Counted from the first letter of the stretch, positions 6,607 to 12,973 are shown. The stretch: 12,973 bases of DNA from DATJUF01 sp035524095 (GCA_035524095.1 DATKPK010000112.1:1-12973), one strand, 5' to 3'. The notes: generated by a model not told the origin, from the sequence alone. Made by a program: numbers and translations.

Positions 6607-7896
6607 ATGGCGAAGAAAGCATTTCCGGTTTTCGACAGCGACTCGCACGTGACCGAGCCGCACGAGATTTGGACGAAGTATCTTGACCCGGAATATCGGA
6701 CGCTCGGGAAGCACGCGCTGTGGCGCGAGGAAGGCAAGCTCGGGTCATATCTTAAGGTCAACGGCAAAGTTTTTCGTGACACGATGAACCCGAACATCCC
6801 GCGGCACGCGATATGGCGGCCTGGGATGACATGGGAGAAGGTTGGCGAACTCGACGCCAGTGTGCGCCATGCAGCGGTTGAGGGCGCGTCGCATCCGGAG
6901 GCCCGTCTGAAAGACATGGACGCGATGGGCGTCGATCAGGCGTTCCTATACCCCACCTGGTTCGCGGAGGGATTTCATCTGGTCGAAGACCCGGATACTG
7001 CGTATGCACTGGCGCGCGCATATAACGATTGGATCGCGGATTTCTGCAAAGCGGCGCCGGACCGGCTGTTTGCGGCAGCGATGATTCCGCTGCAAAACAT
7101 GGATTACACGGTCGAGGAGTTGCGGCGCGTAGCCAGGAATCCGAGTTTCCGCGGCGCCTTTATCCGGCCGATGTTCATCGAGGGACAATACTTCACTCAT
7201 CCGATGTATGATCCCCTGTGGGCGGAACTAGAGAGCTTGAAGCTCGCGGCGGCAGTACATCCGTCGGCAGGTTTGTGGAATCCTGAATGGACGTCGCACG
7301 GGCCGTTTATCGAGAAGATCAAGAATCGGCTCAACCGGCACGTATTTATTGGTAGCACCGGAGGCGGACCGTTCGCAGGCGGGGGAACGGACAAGGGCTT
7401 TGCATTCAGCGCGTCGCCACCGTTGGGCCATCCGCTAGCGCCAATAATTTCGCCGTGGCTGGACAATCATATGTTCGTGGCGTCGGCGCTGATTGCGTTT
7501 ACCGTGATGCAACGCTATCCAAACATGAAGGTGATCGTCGCACACGGGAAGGCTTCGTGGATGGAAGAGGTGCTTGAAAAGATGGAGGCCTCGACCCGCA
7601 CGATTCCACTATTGCATCACTATCCTGTGCGCACCGACGTGGAAGAGTTGTGGGAAGAGGGGAACGTGATGCTCGGCTTCGATGCCGAGGAGCGGCTGAT
7701 TCAAAAGTTGCCGCAGGACTTCGCTGAAAAGGTGGTGTGGGGATCGCGTTATCCGCATCACGACACCACGAGCGCATCGGATGCGATCGAGATGTTAAGC
7801 CAGGCGCATCTAGATGAGCCGACGCTGGCGCGGATGCTCGGCGGTAATGCGGCGGAGCAACTAAGCGTCACGGCGGCGCATAAGATTGGAGTATAG
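6607..7896 (+). CDS. Amidohydrolase-superfamily protein, paralogue B with altered SDYPH motif
   Basis: This 429-residue paralogue of the preceding gene shares VFDSDSHVTEP (D12, H14), ARLKDMDAMGVDQAFLYPT at about 99-117 and ARAYNDWIADFC at about 137-147. H218 in AVHPSAG is the likely barrel metal ligand, and H313 lies in VAHGKASWMEEV. The motif normally written (S/T)DYPH reads WGSRYPHHD here, with Arg (R381) in the place of the conserved Asp. In characterised ACMSD-like enzymes that Asp binds metal and takes part in catalysis. The chemistry may therefore differ, or this protein may act as a partner subunit of paralogue A. AGGA lies 11 bases before the ATG, a weak and distant site, and the gap from the previous stop is 3 bp, so coupled translation is likely. 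A strong terminator follows. Family membership is firm and activity is uncertain. Confidence 0.88.
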   Translation: MAKKAFPVFDSDSHVTEPHEIWTKYLDPEYRTLGKHALWREEGKLGSYLKVNGKVFRDTMNPNIPRHAIWRPGMTWEKVGELDASVRHAAVEGASHPEARLKDMDAMGVDQAFLYPTWFAEGFHLVEDPDTAYALARAYNDWIADFCKAAPDRLFAAAMIPLQNMDYTVEELRRVARNPSFRGAFIRPMFIEGQYFTHPMYDPLWAELESLKLAAAVHPSAGLWNPEWTSHGPFIEKIKNRLNRHVFIGSTGGGPFAGGGTDKGFAFSASPPLGHPLAPIISPWLDNHMFVASALIAFTVMQRYPNMKVIVAHGKASWMEEVLEKMEASTRTIPLLHHYPVRTDVEELWEEGNVMLGFDAEERLIQKLPQDFAEKVVWGSRYPHHDTTSASDAIEMLSQAHLDEPTLARMLGGNAAEQLSVTAAHKIGV

Positions 7897-7932
7897 CAGC
7901 GGTATCGGCAAAGCGAAGACAAGTGAGTAAGC

Positions 7933-7972
7933 AAACGCCGGCTGATCATAATGATCGGGCCGGCGTTTTTTT
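7933..7972 (+). terminator. Rho-independent terminator closing the amidohydrolase operon
   Basis: A perfect 10-bp inverted repeat (7933-7942 with 7959-7968, core ACGCCGGC) is followed by a run of seven T at 7966-7972. The 16-base interval contains a further GATC/GATC pairing. It lies 37 bp after the paralogue B stop and ends transcription of the rightward genes before the opposing alpha/beta hydrolase. On the minus strand only three T follow the stem, so it would work poorly in that direction. Confidence 0.9.
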
Positions 7973-8005
7973 ACCGAGCAAGAGCCGTGAATATACACTG
8001 AGTAG

Positions 8006-8803
8006 TTAGTGCGATTGGAGAAACTGGCCGATCGTCTCAAGTGACGGCTGAGGCTGTTCGAGCCAGAAGCAATGCCCGGCGGGTTCAAGGATAATCAGCT
8101 CGGCACCCGGGATGTGATCGGCGAGCAGGCGGGAATTCTCCCAGGAAATCAACGCATCGTCCTTACCGGTAATTACCAGCGTTGGCGCTTTGATTTCACC
8201 CAAGCGATCATAAACGTTGTGGCCGAGAGCGGCCTTGAGGCGGTGATTCAGAGCCACCGGATCAATTGGTCTTTGGCGGCGGGCCTCAATCATAGCTGGA
8301 ATAATTTCGGGGTGCTTTTCGATATAGCCCTTGGTGAAAGCCGCTTCGGCGAGCGCCCTACCCCGCTCCTCAGCCGACATAGGTGTAGCCGAATAGGCAT
8401 TGGTGAAAGCGCTGCCGCCAATCCGAACGGCTTTGGGACCGCCGGGTGTGGTGCATCCAAGCACGACTGAACGCGTCTTCGTGGGATGGCGCAGGACAAA
8501 TTCGAGCGCGATCATCCCGCCCATCGAGACACCAACGATATGCGCCCTAGCGAAGCCGACGTGGTCCATCAGCGCCGCGGTGTCGTCAGCGAGCATCGCA
8601 ATGCTGTAGTCCATATCGGGCTTGGCGCTGAGGCCAGAGCCGCGCTGATCGAACGTGAGAACGCGATAGCCGGATGCGAACTGCGCTGCGAGATCGTTAA
8701 ACATCGTCTGGTCACCCTGGGCGCCGTGGATCATCACGAGAGGAGTGCCAGAGCCGCGAAGTTGATAGGCAAGTTCGACCTGGTTGATACGCGCGTGCTC
8801 CAT
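8006..8803 (-). CDS. Alpha/beta-fold hydrolase
   Basis: This 265-residue protein has the length and order of a compact alpha/beta hydrolase. It has an oxyanion-hole HGAQGD at about 26-31, FDQRGSGLS at about 51-59, a nucleophile elbow GVSMGG with S93, an acid in GKDDALI (D216 likely), and H244 in PAGHCFWLEQP. The catalytic triad is therefore complete. It resembles the 3-oxoadipate enol-lactonase/esterase type, but substrate cannot be told. I chose the Met at 8803 because GGAGG (complement of 8812-8816) lies eight bases before it. The alternative Met five codons upstream has no Shine-Dalgarno and would overlap this site. It converges on the amidohydrolase operon beyond the terminator. Whether it belongs to the same pathway is open, though a small hydrolase would fit a ring-cleavage or ester-processing route. 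Confidence 0.9.
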   Translation of the reverse strand: MEHARINQVELAYQLRGSGTPLVMIHGAQGDQTMFNDLAAQFASGYRVLTFDQRGSGLSAKPDMDYSIAMLADDTAALMDHVGFARAHIVGVSMGGMIALEFVLRHPTKTRSVVLGCTTPGGPKAVRIGGSAFTNAYSATPMSAEERGRALAEAAFTKGYIEKHPEIIPAMIEARRQRPIDPVALNHRLKAALGHNVYDRLGEIKAPTLVITGKDDALISWENSRLLADHIPGAELIILEPAGHCFWLEQPQPSLETIGQFLQSH

Positions 8804-8908
8804 GGGACGATCCTCCATACGGTAGGCAAACTTCGCGACTGACTAATGCGCTCCTTCGTCGATACACCCGTGCAGAGCGAACCGCAATGATCGCTCAAGG
8901 ATAATGCG

Positions 8909-9811
8909 TCAGACCTTGCGGCTTTGAATCAGGGATTCGAGTTCGTCGAGCGAACGAGGCCAATCCGCATGCATCAGACGCGACAAAGCACGATCGGCGA
9001 GAAGCTTGCCGTCGGTCTGGCAAGGGGCACAATAATTCGATTCGTTGGCAGCATAACGAATCCGCTGAATTCTAGATCCGCAAACGAGACAAGGTTGGCG
9101 ATAGCGTCCGTGGACAGCCATCTCAGGATGGAAGGCGGTAACCTTCTCCGGGAAATTGCCGCCTGCCTGTTGGCGCAGGCGGTCAGCCCACGCGATGAGC
9201 GTGGTGCGAGTCGCCTGGAAAAGACGCGCTATCTCTTCGTCACTCAGCCTTTGCGTCAACTTAACTGGGGAAAGGCGCGCGGCAAAGAGAATTTCGTCTG
9301 AGTAGGCATTACCGATGCCACTGAAGAGGTGAGGATCGGTCAATGCGCGCTTCAAGGTGTGATTCGCCGAGCGCAGAACCTCCGCGAAACGTTCGCGGCT
9401 AGCGTCTAGCACTTCGAGTCCGCCGGGATCCAAGGCGCGAAGACCATCTTCCCCGGAAACGACATGGAGTGCGGCGCGACGCTGCGTGCCGGCTTCGGTC
9501 AAGACCAACATGCCGTTAGTGAAAGTGAAGGTGGCAAGACCACGGGGATTACGTTTGGCGCGCTCGTACCAATGGAGACGACCTGCGATCATCAAATGGA
9601 TTACCAGCCAAAGGTCATTGTCGAAACCGATAGCGATACGCTTGCCGACGCGGCGGAGTTCGCGCACGCGCTGGCCTTCGATAGCTGCAATCGGGGGATC
9701 GACGCTACGTAACAGAAATAGACTATTTAGATGAATCGATTCGAGAGTCGAGCCAAAAATCCGGGGGCGTAGCGCACCAAGATAGGTCTCGATGTCGGGC
9801 AGTTCGGGCAT
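8909..9811 (-). CDS. Fpg/Nei-family DNA glycosylase of the MPELPDIE type
   Basis: This 300-residue base-excision-repair glycosylase/AP lyase starts MPELPDIETY, so P2 is the Schiff-base nucleophile with E3, and the start is fixed by this motif although no Shine-Dalgarno is visible. K57 in RRVGKR is the conserved beta-hairpin lysine. GIGNAYSDEILF at 165-176 is the H2TH motif. The zinc finger is C241-x2-C244-x16-C261-x2-C264. Several features depart from Escherichia coli MutM. The HLGMSG loop reads HLMIAG (72-77). The DPRRFG region that supplies the base-gap-filling Arg and Phe is replaced by EAGTQRRAAL. The zinc-finger Arg that grips the phosphate, five residues before the third Cys, is N256. 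About 36 residues (KLLADRALSRLM...) follow the zinc finger, where MutM ends almost at once. These changes fit a distinct Fpg/Nei subgroup, and lesion preference should not be assumed to be 8-oxoguanine. Confidence 0.9.
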   Translation of the reverse strand: MPELPDIETYLGALRPRIFGSTLESIHLNSLFLLRSVDPPIAAIEGQRVRELRRVGKRIAIGFDNDLWLVIHLMIAGRLHWYERAKRNPRGLATFTFTNGMLVLTEAGTQRRAALHVVSGEDGLRALDPGGLEVLDASRERFAEVLRSANHTLKRALTDPHLFSGIGNAYSDEILFAARLSPVKLTQRLSDEEIARLFQATRTTLIAWADRLRQQAGGNFPEKVTAFHPEMAVHGRYRQPCLVCGSRIQRIRYAANESNYCAPCQTDGKLLADRALSRLMHADWPRSLDELESLIQSRKV

Positions 9812-9871
9812 CGGATTCGAGGTTAGTACAGTCGCGGCAACAAGTATAATGCGCTCGCGAGTTGGTAATGG

Positions 9872-10507
9872 CTACTTATCCTTGTGGCGCTGATAGTGGC
9901 GGTGAGCCTTGGCGCGATTGCCGCAGGCCTGCATCGAACACCATCGGCGAGTGCCGTTTTTGCTATCGTCGAGGAAAAGCCAGAGACACTGATCGTTCGC
10001 ACATTCGCGGAGGCGGAAGGAGTCAGGACCGGCAATGATATCGGCTGCTGACCATAGTATGGGCGCCAGAAGAGACGCGGGTGCCGGCTTAAACTCGATG
10101 CGCCAGCCGAAGCCACCGTCCACTTGAGCAAGGTTGATCCGTGGCGGAGTTTCAGCGAGAGCGTGATTCAGGCGTTGGAGATCAGCAGGAGGAGATAACG
10201 CTTTCAAGGCAGTTGCATGAAGTAAACGGTAGATAGCTTCGCGCAGATTTATCGCATCGTGGAAGAAGTTCGCATTATCTACATTCGCGGCGGCTAACAG
10301 TTTTGGCATGGCGGCTACCGCAGTTTCAGCGAGAGCCTTAGACGTAGTGAGCCAACTTAACAAATCATCCCAGTTATGCAGACTGTCCTCGGACGTGCTG
10401 CCGCGATACGCAACAGTATTGGCAAAGTCGATGGCGAGGTCGCGCCGTGGGACGACAATCTGGTTGCGCACGATGCGCAGACTACCCGTTGAGGACATGC
10501 TTTGCAT
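9872..10507 (-). CDS. CGNR zinc-finger protein with ABATE domain, putative transcription regulator
   Basis: This protein of up to 211 residues has an N-terminal ABATE (DUF1470) region starting around LAIDFANTVAYRG. The C-terminal CGNR zinc finger contains CANDQCLWLFLD...RRWCSMQACGNRAKAHRHYQRH. Four cysteines, two before and two after the linker, can bind zinc, and the CGNR box and basic tail are intact. Such proteins are thought to bind DNA and often control neighbouring genes, but few have been tested. The start is uncertain: Met codons at 10507 and 10498 both lack a Shine-Dalgarno. A TAGAAT box (complement of 10508-10513) directly before the first Met would place the transcript start close to the second, so a nearly leaderless message from 10498 is possible. 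It is divergent from the VOC gene, across a region with a dyad. Confidence 0.85.
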   Translation of the reverse strand: MQSMSSTGSLRIVRNQIVVPRRDLAIDFANTVAYRGSTSEDSLHNWDDLLSWLTTSKALAETAVAAMPKLLAAANVDNANFFHDAINLREAIYRLLHATALKALSPPADLQRLNHALAETPPRINLAQVDGGFGWRIEFKPAPASLLAPILWSAADIIAGPDSFRLRECANDQCLWLFLDDSKNGTRRWCSMQACGNRAKAHRHYQRHKDK

Positions 10508-10630
10508 ATTCTAACTGGCTTGACGGTTGACAGTCATCATTGTTTTCGCTAAATCTAACCATCGTCACGGTTAGTATCGGAAGCGAGCAGACAAACAGGC
10601 GTAGACGCGCCCAGCAATGGAGGAATGGCA
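10508..10630. promoter_or_regulatory. Divergent promoter region with dyad between CGNR and VOC genes
   Basis: A perfect -35 hexamer TTGACA lies at 10527-10532, with a poorer -10 (TAAATC at 10550-10555, 17 bp spacing) reading towards the VOC gene. CTAACC-N8-GGTTAG at 10555-10574 is a dyad overlapping the -10/start region, and a third CTAAC half-site lies at 10511-10515 beside the CGNR start. Towards the CGNR gene, ATGACT and TAGAAT (complement of 10532-10537 and 10508-10513) form a weak promoter with 18 bp spacing. GGAGG at 10619-10623 is the VOC ribosome binding site. The dyad position would suit repression by the adjacent CGNR protein, which is inference. Confidence 0.45.
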
Positions 10631-11002
10631 ATGATCAGTCACGTATCGATTGGCGTACACGAGGTCGAGAAGGCGGGGCACTTTTATGATGCGGTGCTCG
10701 GAGCGCTCGGCTACAAAAAGCTCTACGACAGCACGGAGGCGATTGGGTATGGCGATGACTTTCCGAAGTTCTGGCTGATGAAGGCTGCGCATCCGGTGCC
10801 GGCCAACCCGGAATCCGGACTTCATTTCTGCTTCGAGGCCAAGAAACGAAGCGACGTCGACCAGTTCCATGCAGCGGCCTTGAAGGCTAGCGGCAAGGAC
10901 AACGGGAAACCCGGGTTGCGCCCGGACTACGGCGATAACTACTACGCGGCGTTCGTCGTGGACCCGGAAGGTTATCGGATCGAGGCGTATTGCGGGCGCT
11001 AG
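10631..11002 (+). CDS. VOC (glyoxalase/dioxygenase-fold) family protein
   Basis: This 123-residue single-domain protein has the paired beta-alpha-beta-beta-beta modules of the vicinal oxygen chelate superfamily. It begins ISHVSIGVHEVEKAGHFYDAVL (His at residue 4), has LHFCFEA in the middle, and ends DPEGYRIEAYCGR with the usual C-terminal Glu. The His, His and Glu positions fit metal binding. Members include lactoylglutathione lyases, resistance proteins and dioxygenases, and this short form is usually labelled glyoxalase-like without a known substrate. GGAGG ends seven bases before the ATG at 10631. A second ATG six bases earlier (10625) sits directly against the Shine-Dalgarno and is less likely. 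It is divergent from the CGNR regulator, a likely controller. Confidence 0.88.
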   Translation: MISHVSIGVHEVEKAGHFYDAVLGALGYKKLYDSTEAIGYGDDFPKFWLMKAAHPVPANPESGLHFCFEAKKRSDVDQFHAAALKASGKDNGKPGLRPDYGDNYYAAFVVDPEGYRIEAYCGR

Positions 11003-11019
11003 GGCGCGTTTAGCGTGTA

Positions 11020-11051
11020 TGGCGCGGAAGGTGCTGGCGTCTTCCGCGCCA
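11020..11051. repeat. Perfect 11-bp inverted repeat without T-tract
   Basis: TGGCGCGGAAG at 11020-11030 pairs exactly with 11041-11051 around a 10-base loop. It begins 17 bp after the VOC stop. No run of T follows on either strand, so it is not a standard intrinsic terminator. It could be a transcript-stabilising 3' hairpin, a terminator of another type or a protein site. No second copy is visible in the window. The remaining 180 bp up to 11231 are AT-richer and hold no gene that I can support. Confidence 0.7.
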
Positions 11052-11231
11052 GAGTGAATATAGGATTTGCGCGTAAATCGGCGAGAGTAAATCTAATTTT
11101 CTATTGATTTTGAGACAGTGGAATACGGAGGTTGTCGCGTGTGCCGGAGACACTCGCGGGCATGACAAAACAAGGCCCGCCCTCACCTTCTCATACAAGG
11201 TCGAGCAGGACAACGGCGAGAAAGAGGAAAC

Positions 11232-11804
11232 ATGAAAGCGCTAACTGGCGGATGTAGTTGCGGAGAAATAAGATATCGGTTGACTAATAAACCGCTCGTC
11301 GTGCATGTATGCCATTGCCTTGACTGCAAAAAGATCACAGGCAGTGCGTTTGTGATCAATATTTGGATTGAGAGGGAATATGTGGAAGTGTCAAGCACCA
11401 AGCCGAAGTCATATCTGACGGCGGGCGGCAGCGGCAAAGAGCATGAGGCTTTCTTTTGCGGAAAATGCGGAACGTATGTGTGGAGCCGCTATGCGATCGC
11501 GCCAGGCGACCCGCTGTTCGTGCGGGCTGGGACACTCGACAATCCCAAGGTGGTCAAGCCGGATATTCATCTGTTTACGCGACATAAGCTGCCATGGGTG
11601 ACTTTACCAGAGGGTGTGCCGGCGTTCAGGTCGGCATACAGAATCGCCAAGGTCTGGCCGGAGGCGAGCAAGGAGCGATTGCGAAAAAACGTAGCTCAAG
11701 CTTCGATGATAAAGGGACGAGCACGTCCTGGAGCGTCACGCGGAACGCATGCAGCCGGCAAGAACGAGTCAGAGAGCAATAGTCAGTCGTGCTCCGATAG
11801 CTAG
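11232..11804 (+). CDS. GFA/CENP-V-type zinc protein with unusual C-terminal tail
   Basis: This 190-residue protein carries the Mss4-like zinc fold of the GFA family (named for glutathione-dependent formaldehyde-activating enzyme). Cysteine groups are GCSCGEIRY (C8, C10), HVCHCLDCKKITGSAF (C27, C29, C32) and FFCGKCGTYVW (C76, C79), all as expected for two zinc sites. The domain ends around residue 140 (LPEGVPAFRSAYRIAK). The last 45 or so residues are basic and then Ser/Asn/Glu-rich, with no fold I recognise, and are longer than usual for the family. Most GFA proteins have no proven formaldehyde activity, so that name should not be taken as function. GAGG lies four bases before the ATG. Its stop TAG shares CTAG with the convergent nuoN stop. 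No operon partner is visible. Confidence 0.85.
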   Translation: MKALTGGCSCGEIRYRLTNKPLVVHVCHCLDCKKITGSAFVINIWIEREYVEVSSTKPKSYLTAGGSGKEHEAFFCGKCGTYVWSRYAIAPGDPLFVRAGTLDNPKVVKPDIHLFTRHKLPWVTLPEGVPAFRSAYRIAKVWPEASKERLRKNVAQASMIKGRARPGASRGTHAAGKNESESNSQSCSDS

Positions 11805-12973
11805 ACCGCGCCGGTGAAGAAGTGGAGTGAGCGGCTAGCGAAGGCGATTACTGGTGGTGGATAGAGGCCGAGAACAATCGTGGCGACAGCCAGTACTCCC
11901 ATCAGGCCGTAGTTCCAGAGTTCCGAATTAAATTGCGGAGCATCATCCTCGGGAGACTCGAGGAACATCGCGCGGACGGGACGCATATAGTAATAGAGTG
12001 AGACCACGGAATTGAGTATCCCGATTACAGCGAGGACATAGAAACGCTGCTGGATGGCGGCAGCAAATACATAGAACTTGCCGATGAAGCCGATGGTCGC
12101 AGGAATGCCGGTCAGTGAAAGCAGAAACACCGTCAGCGCGATGGCTGGAACCACTCCACCGCGCGCAGCAAGTCCGCGATAAGCCCCGAGATCCTCGCGA
12201 CCGGTGGCGTTTGCCACCATCATCACTACGAGGAAAGCACCGGCATCCATCAGATAGTAAGCGAACAAGTAGACAAGCATCGCGCGAATGCCGTCGTTGG
12301 AGAGCAAGACGAAACCCATCAAGGCGTAACCGGCTTGAGCGATACTCGAATAGGCGAGCATCCGCTTCATATTATCCTGCTGAAGGGCGGCGAGATTCCC
12401 GAGCGTCATCGTAATCGCACAGATATACAAAAGGAGTTGTGGCCATTCGACGCCCTTGAGCGCCTGCCAATTGCCATCAGCGGTGAGCTGAGAAATCGCG
12501 GGATAGAAGAAGCGGGTCAGCAGCGCGAAGCCGGCAGCTTTGGAGCCGATAGCGAGGAAGGTGGTGACGGGGATAGGCGCACCTTCATAAACGTCGGGTG
12601 CCCACATATGGAAGGGAACCGATGCGACCTTGTAGCCAAAACCGGCGAGAATCAAAACAAGCGCTGTAAAGACGGTCAGGGCGGGGACGTGAGGAGTGGC
12701 GAAGAGTGCGCGATTGATGATGTTGAAATCGAGCGAACCCGCGAGGCCATAAATCCAGCTCATGCCGTAAATCATCGTGGCGGAAGCGACGCCGCCATAA
12801 ATCAGGTATTTCAGGGCAGCTTCCTGCGAGCGGCGATTGTGCTTGAGGATGCCGGTGAGGATGTAGGAAGTGAGACTGACGAATTCAAGTGAGAGGTAGG
12901 CCATCAGGAGGTTGGCCGAAGTCGCCATCAGGAACATGCCGAGCGTGCTGGCCAGGAGGACAGTATAGTATTC
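11801..12973 (-). CDS. nuoN: NADH-quinone oxidoreductase subunit N, 5' end beyond the right edge
   Basis: The frame is open from the stop (TAG, complement of 11801-11803) to the window edge, giving 390 codons. The residues before the internal Met at 12937 (EYYTVLLASTLG) continue the family sequence, so that Met is not the start. About 100 N-terminal residues are missing compared with full-length NuoN. It is a membrane antiporter-like subunit of complex I that takes part in proton pumping. Many hydrophobic helices are present. Signatures include LSLEFVSL with a conserved Glu, GYKVASVPFHMWAPDVYEGAPIP with its transmembrane Lys, FLAIGSKAAGF with a second Lys, and DNMKRMLAYSSIAQAGYALMG. Other nuo genes should lie to the right, since nuoN is commonly the last gene of the operon. 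Its stop overlaps that of the convergent GFA gene. I see no terminator hairpin in the few bases between. Confidence 0.95.
   Translation of the reverse strand, partial: EYYTVLLASTLGMFLMATSANLLMAYLSLEFVSLTSYILTGILKHNRRSQEAALKYLIYGGVASATMIYGMSWIYGLAGSLDFNIINRALFATPHVPALTVFTALVLILAGFGYKVASVPFHMWAPDVYEGAPIPVTTFLAIGSKAAGFALLTRFFYPAISQLTADGNWQALKGVEWPQLLLYICAITMTLGNLAALQQDNMKRMLAYSSIAQAGYALMGFVLLSNDGIRAMLVYLFAYYLMDAGAFLVVMMVANATGREDLGAYRGLAARGGVVPAIALTVFLLSLTGIPATIGFIGKFYVFAAAIQQRFYVLAVIGILNSVVSLYYYMRPVRAMFLESPEDDAPQFNSELWNYGLMGVLAVATIVLGLYPPPVIAFASRSLHFFTGAV

Noticed and set aside
8804..8818. Upstream Met of the alpha/beta hydrolase at 8818
   Set aside because: There is no Shine-Dalgarno before it, and it overlaps the GGAGG that serves the Met at 8803.
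11162..11257. A 31-codon ORF (MTKQGPPSPS...) overlapping the GFA start
   Set aside because: It has no ribosome binding site, low-complexity content and overlap with a firm gene start. Chance is the simplest explanation.
1..12973. Search for CRISPR arrays, transposase genes, attachment sites and tRNA genes
   Set aside because: No regularly spaced direct repeats, transposase motifs, flanking terminal repeats or tRNA-like cloverleaf were seen by eye. A covariance-model search would be needed to exclude small RNAs.

Overview
The window is about 13 kb of bacterial chromosome, moderately GC-rich and densely coded. It has no insertion sequence, CRISPR array, tRNA or rRNA that I can see. The gene content (tandem amidohydrolases of the DxDxHVTEP type, a family III CoA-transferase next to a malyl-CoA-lyase-like enzyme, an NtaA-type flavin monooxygenase, an MPELPD-type Fpg/Nei glycosylase, and nuoN) suggests a free-living aerobic soil or water bacterium with much accessory catabolism. 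Such gene sets are common in uncultivated lineages such as Binatota/Desulfobacterota-like bacteria. That placement is inference and no marker gene here fixes it.

Layout. (1) Positions 1-3919, minus strand: an HpcH/HpaI (malyl-CoA-lyase-like) gene overlaps a CaiB/BaiF CoA-transferase gene by an ATGA. An NtaA/SnaA/DmoA-type flavin monooxygenase gene follows, then a small probably exported protein that runs off the left edge. (2) Positions 3920-4139: a divergent control region. (3) Positions 4140-7896, plus strand: an aldo/keto reductase, then two paralogous amidohydrolases 3 bp apart, closed by a strong intrinsic terminator at 7933-7972. (4) Positions 8006-9811, minus strand: an alpha/beta hydrolase and a divergent Fpg/Nei-family DNA glycosylase. 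(5) Positions 9872-11002: a CGNR zinc-finger putative regulator, divergent from a VOC/glyoxalase-fold protein across a short region with a TTGACA box and a dyad. (6) Positions 11232-12973: a GFA/CENP-V-like zinc protein on plus, convergent with the 3' part of nuoN on minus. Their stop codons share the tetranucleotide CTAG.

How the genes may work together (inference). The two arms facing each other across 3920-4139 look like one catabolic locus. A two-component-type monooxygenase and two amidohydrolase-fold enzymes would process an unknown substrate, and the aldo/keto reductase would reduce or oxidise a carbonyl or alcohol intermediate. The CoA-transferase would load a hydroxy-dicarboxylate-like acid onto CoA, and the lyase would cleave the thioester to an acyl-CoA plus an oxo-acid such as glyoxylate or pyruvate. 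No flavin reductase, transporter or dedicated regulator for this locus lies in the window, so the substrate is unknown. The genes to the right (DNA repair, CGNR/VOC pair, GFA protein, complex I) look unrelated to it.
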